Positions 7,868 through 14,301 of a DNA stretch of 14,919 bases are shown in pieces. Location: assembly GCA_013215525.1 (NCBI GenBank), contig JABSQY010000037.1:1-14919 (forward strand), given 5' to 3'. The DNA comes from Nanoarchaeales archaeon. Its GTDB lineage: Archaea > Nanobdellota > Nanobdellia > Woesearchaeales > UBA583. A model generated the notes under the pieces. It did not search any database. It had not been told where the DNA came from and worked only from the letters and a program-made list of their open reading frames with translations. How positions within the stretch are numbered: the stretch's first letter is position 1; each line of letters opens with the position of its first letter. Position numbers and translations under genes: made by a program.

Positions 7868-7928
7868 AAATATATTATATATTTAATTAAGTTAAGTGTT
7901 TATTTTAATTTATTAGTTAAGAATGAGT

Positions 7929-7937
7929 GATATAAGT
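7929..7937 (+). promoter_or_regulatory. TATA-like box of the ROK kinase gene
   Basis: GATATAAGT is centred 25 bp upstream of the ATG at 7958, again implying a leaderless transcript. It lies in the 90-bp divergent gap shared with the glycogen synthase operon, so a single regulator could act on both sides. Confidence 0.45.
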
Positions 7938-7957
7938 TATATTATAGAATAATTATT

Positions 7958-8797
7958 ATGGAAAAAACATATTTTATTGGAGTTGATATTGGTGGAAGCC
8001 GAATTAAAGCTGTAATTCGTGATGATAATTCAATTTTAAAAGAAAAAATAATTAATACTAATTCTAACTTAGATAAAGATATAATTATACAAAGTATAAT
8101 TAATTTAATTCAAGATTTATTTAATTTTGTCGAATTAGATAAGAATAATAATTCACATGTTTGTTGTATAGGTGTTGGCGTTCCAGGGATATTTGAAGAA
8201 AATGGGAAAATAATCAATTTACCTAATTTGTCTGTTTTGAATGGAGTTAATTTTTCTAGTATTTTTAAAGAAGAATTTGGTTCAAATATAAAGGTTAAAA
8301 TTGTAAATGATGCAACATTACCTTTTTATTATTATAAAAGTTTAAATGATGTTGAATCGAAAAATATTTTATTTTTAACTTTAGGAACAGGTATTGGCTC
8401 TAGTTTGTGTTTAAATGGGAATTTACATACTTCTAAATTTAATTCTACTGAAATTTCTAGATGTTATATGTTTGGAGATAAAATTTGTGAAGATTTGATT
8501 TCTGAAAAATATTTGTTAACTGATTTAGATGGAAATCTTGAAGATAATAAAGATAAGATTAAATTTGATTTTTATGGGAAAAACCTTGGTTTAGTTATTT
8601 CAAATTTACATAATGTTTTAGGTTTTGATAAAGTTGTGTTGAGTGGTGGAATATGCAAGTTTGAAAAATATTTTTATTCTGATTTAGTTTCAGAGTTTGA
8701 AAAGAAAAGTTATTTTAAAGCTTGCGATGTTGAAATATTAAAAAATGTTGATGATTTAGAGATTGGCGCAGTTGGTGCTAGTTACTTATTTGATTAA
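7958..8797 (+). CDS. ROK-family sugar kinase (glucokinase-like)
   Basis: The 279-aa protein has the ASKHA fold of ROK kinases: phosphate-1 loop GVDIGGSRIK (8-17), GVGVPG (72-77), the catalytic-base motif VNDA (116-119, Asp118), the phosphate-2 loop LTLGTGIGSS (140-149), Glu165 in a sugar-contacting position, and a C-terminal adenosine segment VVLSGGICKF (226-235). The usual ROK zinc motif CxCGxxGCxE is missing. The DIGGS-x-IK and TLGTGIGS wording resembles polyphosphate glucokinases, which also lack that zinc site. It probably phosphorylates glucose released by the debranching enzyme, using ATP or polyphosphate; substrate and donor are inferences from context and motif style. It is divergent from the glycogen synthase/debranching operon. 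A small inverted repeat overlaps the stop codon. Confidence 0.82.
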   Translation: MEKTYFIGVDIGGSRIKAVIRDDNSILKEKIINTNSNLDKDIIIQSIINLIQDLFNFVELDKNNNSHVCCIGVGVPGIFEENGKIINLPNLSVLNGVNFSSIFKEEFGSNIKVKIVNDATLPFYYYKSLNDVESKNILFLTLGTGIGSSLCLNGNLHTSKFNSTEISRCYMFGDKICEDLISEKYLLTDLDGNLEDNKDKIKFDFYGKNLGLVISNLHNVLGFDKVVLSGGICKFEKYFYSDLVSEFEKKSYFKACDVEILKNVDDLEIGAVGASYLFD

Positions 8798-8813
8798 ATA
8801 GTATAACTATTTA
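8795..8813. terminator. Small hairpin at the kinase stop codon, possible bidirectional terminator
   Basis: An 8-bp perfect inverted repeat (TAAATAGT / ACTATTTA, loop ATA) overlaps the kinase TAA and is followed by T-rich sequence. It sits between two convergent reading frames. A terminator role is only a guess, since archaea mostly rely on oligo-T. Confidence 0.3.
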
Positions 8814-8841
8814 TTTATAAAATATATGTCAAATTATTATT

Positions 8842-9657
8842 TTATTTTATACTTAGATGTTTTTTATTTGATATAACTTTTTTACCAGTTTTTTCTTCTA
8901 GTTCTAGTATAGCGTTTTTAGATATATTACCTCCACTTATAGCATCAGATTTTAGTTCATCAAAACCGTCTTAATTGTTTGCTTGTGTAATTTCAGTTGT
9001 TGCTTTTTCTCCGAGCATTGAGAAAATTAATTCTAAATCAGTCACGTGGTCACGAAGATTTTGTTTTGATTTTTCATTTATATCTTTTAATTGTTTATGT
9101 TCTTTAATATCTACTCCAAATGTTGCTTTACTAATCTCATTAGTTAATATAGCATAATCTTGTTTTTTCGAGATTCCTCTGTTTGTCCATTCATCTGTTA
9201 AATCCTGTCTTATTGCGATACCTCTAAGTCTTTTGTCAATCCAATTTTTTGGATAACCTTTCATTTCATAGTATTGTTTAACTCTATCTTGCGCGAGTTC
9301 AGGATTTTCAATTTCATCAATTCTATCTTCTCCTAATTGTGCGAGCCATTGTTTAAATGGTTCTGCTTTTAGTGATGGTATTGATTGTATTAGTCTAAAA
9401 GCTCCTTTAGTAGATATACAACTTATCTTTTGAATTCCTCCTGGTGTTTCAATTGGAAGGGGGGTGGCAATTTGCCCCTACCCTTGTTTAAAACCTTCAT
9501 CTCTTCTACGCATATCTTTAATGTATCCACTTGGATTCTTTGAATTAGTTAAAATTTCAACAATGTCTGCTGCCACATACCACCACTCATCATTGAACCA
9601 AGTACGACGAATGTTTTTATCTTCAAAAATTATTAGTTTATTATTTTTATTTATCAT
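8842..9657 (-). pseudogene. BRO/DinD-like phage antirepressor family protein, disrupted by two nonsense codons
   Basis: Reading from the ATG at 9657, one frame of 271 codons runs to TAA at 8842 with no frameshift but with two internal stops: TAG at 9480-9478 (codon 60) and TAA at 8973-8971 (codon 229). The translation shows the BRO-N style start IFEDKNIRRTWFNDEWWYVAADIV, then PLPIETPGGIQK, RLIQSIPSLKAEPFKQWLA, AIRQDLTDEWTNRGI, YAILTNEISKATFG and LRDHVTDLELIFSMLGE, followed by GFDELKSDAISGG after the second stop. As I recall the family, homologues have a Trp (GWGQI) where the first stop sits, so TGG to TAG is likely. Longest intact piece: 8971-9264 (97 codons). Such proteins are common on viruses, plasmids and integrated elements and may regulate induction. 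A TATA-like element lies at 9693-9704. Both stops are clean point changes, so inactivation looks recent. Confidence 0.8.
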
Positions 9658-9810
9658 TTGGTTATTATTGTTTATAAAATTAGAATTATTTTAAACTATA
9701 TAAATTTGAAGTTTCATTTTATGATTTTTATAATATTTAAGTTTCAATATCAAGTTGATTAATTAGTTTTGGTAAAGCTAATGCAAACTAATAATTTATT
9801 TTCATCCAGA
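9658..9810. other. Intergenic stretch without a recognisable gene
   Basis: AT-rich sequence between the antirepressor pseudogene and the small-gene cluster. A TATA-like AACTATATAAATT at 9694-9706 could serve either strand. On the minus strand a short piece at its left part reads FALALPKLINQLDIET before a stop; it may be the tail of a decayed gene, but it is too short to assign. Confidence 0.4.
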
Positions 9811-9930
9811 TTAAATCTTCTGACTATCCCCAACTAAATGAGAAGTTGAAGTAGTTTCAGTTCCAAAGATAAAATTACTTGAAATAATTCCAAAAAATAA
9901 AATTGAAGAAATTTTTAATATTTCATTCAT
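9811..9930 (-). CDS. Small hypothetical protein with signal-peptide-like N-terminus (39 aa)
   Basis: The protein starts MNEILKISSILFFGIISSNF and ends SHLVGDSQKI. The first 23 residues are hydrophobic after a single Lys, like a signal peptide or one membrane helix; the rest is polar and rich in Thr and Ser. It is preceded by AAAAGGAGG with a 10-base gap to the ATG, a strong Shine-Dalgarno that the neighbouring archaeal-style genes lack. Its ATG overlaps the stop of the upstream frame as ATGA, indicating translational coupling. It could be a truncated remnant of a longer secreted protein, since no further open frame follows. I do not recognise a family. Confidence 0.4.
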   Translation of the reverse strand: MNEILKISSILFFGIISSNFIFGTETTSTSHLVGDSQKI

Positions 9931-10401
9931 TTTTGTACATCCTCCTTTTCTTTTATAAAAAGTTTTTTCGCTTCAATAATATTTTTATAATATTCATTTG
10001 TTTTATCTCCTTTGTAAAAATGTTCATAAACATCTTCTAAAAATTTAAATAATTCTTCAAAGAATTGATAACCATCTTCATACTCGTAATTTGGTTCATA
10101 CTCTCCAGTAAAAATTTTATTTTTATCTAAGATGGGATGACTTCTATAATGAAAAATTATTTTTAACTTTAATACATTCTATATAATCTTTCATATCATA
10201 AAAGTCAATTGTACGATTCAAATTAAAATTCGTGAATAAATCTAAAATACCAATAGAAAATTTATCAAATAAATTAAAATTTAAATCTACATCTAAATAA
10301 CCACTATAATTTTCAACTTGAAATTTAAATTTATATATAATAAGCCCATCATAATAGTTCATCAAATTACTATTATCATAAATAATTTTTAGATTGTTCA
10401 T
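9927..10401 (-). pseudogene. Hypothetical protein of about 157 aa, interrupted by one homopolymer frameshift
   Basis: The first part, from ATG 10401, reads MNNLKIIYDNSNLMNYYDGL and runs to CIKVKNNFSL and a TAG at 10146-10144. The next frame continues at the same place as FHYRSHPILDKNKIFTGEYEP and runs to TGA at 9929-9927, ending in a charged, Glu/Lys-rich tail FIKEKEDVQK. The switch point holds AAAAA and TTTTT runs (10152-10164), and removal of one base would join both parts. The joined gene begins with an ATGA overlap to the upstream gene and ends with an ATGA overlap to the downstream one, which strongly suggests that it was one gene. The protein is acidic and aromatic-rich with no signal peptide, a profile seen in immunity-type proteins, though that is only a resemblance. 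The frameshift could be a real mutation, programmed, or a sequencing error. Confidence 0.5.
9941..9949 (-). promoter_or_regulatory. Shine-Dalgarno site of the 39-aa gene
   Basis: The minus strand reads AAAAGGAGG followed by ATGTACAAAA and the ATG at 9930. It is an almost perfect complement to the 16S rRNA tail and contrasts with the leaderless style of most genes in the window. Confidence 0.5.
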
Positions 10402-10658
10402 TGCAAAATACCTCTCACATAAACATTTCCTTCATTTTTACTTGCTTTTTGATAAGTTTTTGATAACAATGCATTCACTCCAGTAGTGTCGGAATATCTT
10501 GCGTACAGTTGTTTTGTGTCTGTAACTAGCAGGCTTTTTTCGAGCGCTGTGTTGTTTGAATTCTGAACGGAATTCAAACCTGTTGCTAGAATATTTGAAC
10601 TACAAAAAATAAAAACAATAAATAAACTAATTAATTTGGTAAAATTTAATTTATACAT
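10398..10658 (-). CDS. Small predicted secreted protein (86 aa), function unknown
   Basis: The N-terminus MYKLNFTKLISLFIVFIFCSSNILATG is a good signal peptide: a Lys-bearing start, a hydrophobic core, and a possible cleavage after ILA. The mature part is polar and ends KASKNEGNVYVRGILQ. GNVYVRG resembles the opening of a repeated 'GxVxVRGYxRKDGTYV' motif found in some small secreted bacterial proteins, but here the chain stops, so the gene might be truncated. Its TGA overlaps the ATG of the next gene as ATGA. Base composition around 10500-10590 is visibly richer in G and C than that of its neighbours, and an inverted repeat sits inside the coding sequence, both consistent with foreign origin. 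No Shine-Dalgarno is seen at its start. Confidence 0.5.
   Translation of the reverse strand: MYKLNFTKLISLFIVFIFCSSNILATGLNSVQNSNNTALEKSLLVTDTKQLYARYSDTTGVNALLSKTYQKASKNEGNVYVRGILQ
10554..10579. repeat. Perfect 10-bp inverted repeat inside the 86-aa gene
   Basis: GTTTGAATTC and GAATTCAAAC flank a 6-base spacer TGAACG. Further out, CTAGCA (10526-10531) and TGCTAG (10584-10589) are also complementary, so a longer imperfect hairpin with internal loops is possible. Its role is unknown. Confidence 0.6.
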
Positions 10659-10730
10659 ATTAATTTTATATTTTTAATTGTTTTAAACATTTGTTTTAAT
10701 TGAATCAAAACTATTTAATTATTAATTAAA

Positions 10731-10738
10731 TTTATATA
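10731..10738 (+). promoter_or_regulatory. TATA-like box of the mntA/hepT operon
   Basis: TTTATATA is centred 25 bp upstream of the ATG at 10760 and predicts a leaderless bicistronic mRNA. Confidence 0.5.
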
Positions 10739-10759
10739 TCTTTAGGTACTTATATATAT

Positions 10760-11068
10760 ATGAACAATCTTACAAAAGAATTAATTTTAGAAAATATTTC
10801 TATTAATTCTAATAAAATTAAAAAATTTGGTGTTAATAAGTTAACATTATTTGGATCTTTTGCGAGAAATGAACAAACTGAAAACTCAGATATTGATTTT
10901 TTAGTTGATTTTGATGATACTAGAGGTTTATTTGATGATTATATGGGATTATCTTTATACCTTGAAAAATTATTTAATAAAAAAGTAGATTTAGTAAAAC
11001 CACATTTAGTTAGAGAAGAATTAAAATCATATATATTTGATGGAGTTTTACATGAAACGAGAATATAA
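10760..11068 (+). CDS. mntA: MNT-domain nucleotidyltransferase antitoxin (MntA-like)
   Basis: The 102-aa protein is a minimal nucleotidyltransferase of the DNA polymerase beta type. FGSFARNEQTENSDIDFLVDF (31-51) contains the G-S-x10-D-x-D signature (Gly32, Ser33, Asp44, Asp46), and the third metal-binding carboxylate is Asp77 in KKVDLV. In characterised pairs MntA neutralises the HEPN ribonuclease HepT by adding AMP to a tyrosine near its active site. The three acidic residues are intact, so it should be active. It overlaps the start of the hepT-like gene by 17 bp, a typical operon arrangement with antitoxin first. The family is well known; a toxin-antitoxin or anti-virus role here is inferred from the pairing. 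Confidence 0.88.
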   Translation: MNNLTKELILENISINSNKIKKFGVNKLTLFGSFARNEQTENSDIDFLVDFDDTRGLFDDYMGLSLYLEKLFNKKVDLVKPHLVREELKSYIFDGVLHETRI

Positions 11069-11393
11069 ATTATTTCTTAAAGATATTATTGAAAATATTG
11101 ACATTATTGAATTATTTACAGAAGATATGACTTTTGAGGATTTTAAATCTGATTTAAAAACTATTTATTCTGTGACAAGAGCGTTAGAAATAATTGGTGA
11201 GGCTTGTGGACAAGTAAATGAGGAAATTAGAGAAAAATATTCTAACATTCAATGGGCTGAAATTCGTGGATTTAGAGATAAAGTAATTCATAAATATTGG
11301 GGCGTTGATTTAGAAATTGAATGGTCTGTTGTTAAAGATAAATTATCTGAATTAAAAATTCAAATTAATCATATTTTAGATAATGAGAAATGA
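11052..11393 (+). CDS. hepT: HEPN-domain ribonuclease toxin (HepT-like)
   Basis: The 113-aa all-helical HEPN protein carries the catalytic R-x4-H-x-Y motif as RDKVIHKY (Arg75, His80, Tyr82), preceded by RALEIIGEA (43-51), which is typical of HepT. Dimers of such proteins cut RNA; Tyr82 corresponds to the residue that MntA modifies with AMP. An earlier in-frame ATG at 11037 would give MMEFYMKREY, but MKREYKLFLKDI is the usual family start and leaves a 17-bp overlap with mntA. The gene ends 24 bp from the end of the convergent phosphorylase gene, with no obvious terminator between. Active-site residues are intact. Confidence 0.88.
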   Translation: MKREYKLFLKDIIENIDIIELFTEDMTFEDFKSDLKTIYSVTRALEIIGEACGQVNEEIREKYSNIQWAEIRGFRDKVIHKYWGVDLEIEWSVVKDKLSELKIQINHILDNEK

Positions 11394-11417
11394 TATAATA
11401 TATATTAATCTTATTAA

Positions 11418-13067
11418 TTAATTTTCTCTTATATCTTCATATTTACATTTGTATGCAAGTTCAATGTATTCTTTTACCATTCTGTGCGTGTTAAAATAAC
11501 TTCCTGAGTTTCCTATTGCTAGTTTCATTTCTCCTACCCATTGATTTGAATAGTTACAATAAAACTTTGGAATAATTTTATATTCTAATGTGTTAAAAAA
11601 GTCATCTTTGTTTGTTATTGGAAATCCTCCTCCATTCATTTGATAACTCTCAATTGCCCAACCATCTAGCTTTGAGAAATGTAGACAACCATTTACAACT
11701 GCTTTCATTCCTGATGTTCCTGATGCTTCGTTTGGTAGTGTTGGCGTATTTAACCATAAATCGCAACCTGATATTAATTTTTTTGCAATATCAATATCAT
11801 AATTTTCTAAAAATGCGATTTCAATTTTACCATTTAATTGTTTTGATTTTTCAATTACTCTTTGCATAATTCCTTTTCCTAAACCATCATTAATGTGAGA
11901 TTTTCCTGAAAATATAAATTGTACTTTACCTTTTAATTTAATTAATTGTTCAATATTTTCAAATATTAAATCTGCTTGTTTGTATTTTACAAACCGTCTT
12001 GCAAAACCTATAGTTAATACATCTTCTTTTAATTTTGCCCCAGTTATATTTTTTTGGTTTACAAATTCTATCATTTCATTCTTTGCTTCTTTATGCGCTT
12101 GTAATAATTCATTGTCTGGAATTTGAAATACTTTTTTTAAATTGGTATTATCTTTACGCCAACCATGTATATACTTATCAAATAGTTTTTGTATTGATTT
12201 GTGCGCCCACGTCTCTGTGTGGATTCCGTTTGTTATTGAATGAATTTGATATTCTGGAAACATTTGTTTTGTAATTTCTCCATGTTTTTTTGATACTGCA
12301 TTTATATGATTTGAGAAACTCATTGCAAGTTTTGTTGTATTTAACATATCAAATCCTGCTAACTTTTTTAATTGATGTGGAATTAAATGCGTAGATTCTT
12401 GTATTGAATTATATATTTCATTATATTCAAATTTGTCGTGTCCAGCTGGAATTGGAGTGTGTGTTGTAAATATACATTTTTCTCTAACACAATGTTCGTC
12501 CCAATCATTTGTTTTTTGTCCGTGTTCTCTGTATAGTTCAAGTGTTAGAAATGAGCTGTGTCCTTCATTCATGTGGAATTTTTCTATTTTGTCTTCGCCA
12601 ATTTCTCTTAGTGCTCGAACTCCACCTATACCTAAAACTATTTCTTGATATAATCTATTTCCTTGATATAATTTGTTTGTTATACATTGTGCCCAATCTG
12701 GATTTTCATTTAAATCTGTGTCAAGATAATAGATTGGTATTGTATATCCATCACATCCTTTTTGTTCATATCTCCAAATTTTTACTTTTATATCTTCACC
12801 ATTTATATTTACGCAAACTTGTTTATTTATATCAGTTAGAATTTTTTGGAAATCCCAAGTATCTTCACTTTCTTTTTGATAATTGTTTTCTATTTCTTGT
12901 TTAAAAAATCCTTTTTTGTACAATAAAGTTACTGCGCATAAAGGTACTCTTAAGTCCGCCATTGCTTTGATTGTATCTCCAGCTAAAATACCTAGTCCAC
13001 CGGAAAATGTTTTCATTTGATTATTTAATCCAATTTCAGCTGAGAAGTATGCAAACTTTTTTTTCAT
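11418..13067 (-). CDS. glgP: Alpha-glucan phosphorylase, short form (GT35)
   Basis: This cytoplasmic PLP enzyme releases glucose-1-phosphate from glycogen chain ends. Recognisable segments of the 549-aa protein are AYFSAEIGL (6-14), FSGGLGILAGD (21-31), FHMNEGHSS (164-172), FTTHTPIPAGHD (200-211), ITNGIHTETW (278-287), FARRFVKYKQ (355-364; Arg358 and Lys363 match the phosphate-binding Arg569/Lys574 of rabbit muscle phosphorylase), and NEASGTSGMKAVVNG (446-460), where Lys455 is the PLP-linked lysine. It is much shorter than the usual 800 to 850 aa and has no allosteric N-terminal extension, matching the compact archaeal/bacterial subgroup. A weak TATA-like ATAATAAATA lies on the minus strand at 13089-13098. 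It is separated from the synthase and debranching operon by the accessory insert, but clearly belongs to the same pathway. Confidence 0.93.
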   Translation of the reverse strand: MKKKFAYFSAEIGLNNQMKTFSGGLGILAGDTIKAMADLRVPLCAVTLLYKKGFFKQEIENNYQKESEDTWDFQKILTDINKQVCVNINGEDIKVKIWRYEQKGCDGYTIPIYYLDTDLNENPDWAQCITNKLYQGNRLYQEIVLGIGGVRALREIGEDKIEKFHMNEGHSSFLTLELYREHGQKTNDWDEHCVREKCIFTTHTPIPAGHDKFEYNEIYNSIQESTHLIPHQLKKLAGFDMLNTTKLAMSFSNHINAVSKKHGEITKQMFPEYQIHSITNGIHTETWAHKSIQKLFDKYIHGWRKDNTNLKKVFQIPDNELLQAHKEAKNEMIEFVNQKNITGAKLKEDVLTIGFARRFVKYKQADLIFENIEQLIKLKGKVQFIFSGKSHINDGLGKGIMQRVIEKSKQLNGKIEIAFLENYDIDIAKKLISGCDLWLNTPTLPNEASGTSGMKAVVNGCLHFSKLDGWAIESYQMNGGGFPITNKDDFFNTLEYKIIPKFYCNYSNQWVGEMKLAIGNSGSYFNTHRMVKEYIELAYKCKYEDIREN

Positions 13068-13184
13068 AATTATTTTTAGTTTTTTTGTTATTTATTATTC
13101 TATCATTACTTTGAAATTAACAATATGTAATTGTATAGATATAATATGATTATTATCTTATTTATTGTAATTAATAATCTAAAG

Positions 13185-13192
13185 ATTTATAA
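13185..13192 (+). promoter_or_regulatory. Possible TATA-like box of the transglutaminase-like gene
   Basis: ATTTATAA is centred about 26 bp before the ATG at 13215, within the 147-bp divergent gap shared with the phosphorylase gene. The whole gap is AT-rich, so the assignment is weak. Confidence 0.35.
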
Positions 13193-13214
13193 CTAATTAT
13201 TATATATAATATTT

Positions 13215-14249
13215 ATGTATTTAAAATTAAAACCTATATTATTTGAACAAACTTATTTTTATTGGTTTTTAAAAGAAGAACGGAGTCTTATAAATAAATT
13301 TAATCGTACAACTGGTAAAACTTTAACAGATGAACAATGGCATCAGTCAGTTATGGAGGTTGAACATGTTTCACTTTTAATTAAAAAATATATATCTGAA
13401 ACTTATAATTTTGATGAAATTACTGTTAAAAATGAACAAATTCAAATTGAAAAAATTATAACTGATATTTTCAAACAATTAAAAATGTATATAATTATTA
13501 GTCGTACTGATGGTATTGATGATTTCACTAGTAAAAATATAATTAAAAATGATAGTATTTTATATAAAATTAAAAATGTTATTCTTCCTAAAAAATATTT
13601 TTCTTCAAAAAAAGAGTTTAATACTGATAAATCTTTAAGTTTTATTTCCTCAAACCTACATTTTTCAAAGTATGGTTTATGCCGTGACTATTCATTATAT
13701 TTTTTAACAATTTTTCAATTACTTGGTTTTGAATTAGATAAATTTACAATTGTCATTTTACCCGGTCACATGATTAATAGATATATTGGAAAAAATTTTC
13801 AATTAAATATTGAATCAATGAATGAACAATGGAAATTGTATAATTTATTTATGCCTAATTCTTATTATCTTGAAGAGTACAAATTAATGGATGGAGTTTC
13901 AGAAAAAACTGGTTTTTTACAAAATGGATCAGATAAACTAATTCGGGCTCAATTTTATTATAATTTTGCTAATTTATTATTTCATCATTTTAAAGATTAT
14001 GATATGGCAAAATTAAATTATGAATCTGCTATAAATTTAATTCATACGGATGCTTTTTTTTATTTTAATTATGCGAATTTATTAGCTACACATTTTAAAT
14101 CAGAAAAAACAATCCCCTATATTATTAAACAATATAAAAATTTTTTAAAATATGCAATATGTTACGACGATGAGACAAAATCATATGTTATCTTTGCTAA
14201 TACATTTTTGAGAAGATATGATTCTGAGAGTAATGTTGAAACTGATTAA
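13215..14249 (+). CDS. Transglutaminase-like / TPR protein, SirB1-like architecture, function unknown
   Basis: The 344-aa soluble protein has an all-helical N-terminal region (1-140). Then comes FSKYGLCRDYSLYFLTIFQLLGF (150-172), with Cys156 at a helix start in the style of transglutaminase-like cysteine enzymes, and a candidate His185 in ILPGHMINRY (181-190), as in the SirB1/transglutaminase-like fold where the Cys and His lie in G-x-C and PGH contexts. NIESMN (198-203) may supply the third residue. The tail from about 243 holds two helical hairpins, RAQFYYNFANLLF and AFFYFNYANLLATHF, which look like TPR units. It is not a usual glycogen enzyme. It is divergent from the phosphorylase gene and followed closely by an MFS transporter with its own TATA box. 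Peptidase, amidase or scaffold activity all remain possible. Confidence 0.55.
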   Translation: MYLKLKPILFEQTYFYWFLKEERSLINKFNRTTGKTLTDEQWHQSVMEVEHVSLLIKKYISETYNFDEITVKNEQIQIEKIITDIFKQLKMYIIISRTDGIDDFTSKNIIKNDSILYKIKNVILPKKYFSSKKEFNTDKSLSFISSNLHFSKYGLCRDYSLYFLTIFQLLGFELDKFTIVILPGHMINRYIGKNFQLNIESMNEQWKLYNLFMPNSYYLEEYKLMDGVSEKTGFLQNGSDKLIRAQFYYNFANLLFHHFKDYDMAKLNYESAINLIHTDAFFYFNYANLLATHFKSEKTIPYIIKQYKNFLKYAICYDDETKSYVIFANTFLRRYDSESNVETD

Positions 14250-14270
14250 TATTGTTTAAAGTTTACTAAA

Positions 14271-14279
14271 TTATATAAA
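14271..14279 (+). promoter_or_regulatory. TATA-like box of the MFS gene
   Basis: TTATATAAA is centred about 27 bp upstream of the ATG at 14302; the surrounding AAATTATATAAATG resembles the hsdR promoter at 1835-1848. Confidence 0.55.
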
Positions 14280-14301
14280 TGATTAATTTACTTTTATTAT
14301 T

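Noticed and set aside
8971..9480. Stop-codon readthrough or recoding (for example pyrrolysine at TAG) in the antirepressor gene
   Set aside because: The two internal stops are different codons (TAG and TAA), and TAG ends hsdS normally, so pseudogenisation is simpler.
10526..10589. Integron attC-like recombination site
   Set aside because: The inverted repeats do not carry the GTTRRRY/RYYYAAC core pairs in the right arrangement, and there is no integrase.
11037..11051. Upstream ATG for the HEPN protein
   Set aside because: MKREYKLFL at 11052 is the family-like start; the added MMEFY has no support.
12035..12904. Plus-strand open frames opposite the phosphorylase gene (also 4269-4499, 5840-6244, 8975-9157, 9464-9694 and 11612-11869)
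   Set aside because: They are antisense shadows of real minus-strand genes or of the pseudogene, rich in Leu/Phe from reversed AT-rich codons, with no family resemblance.
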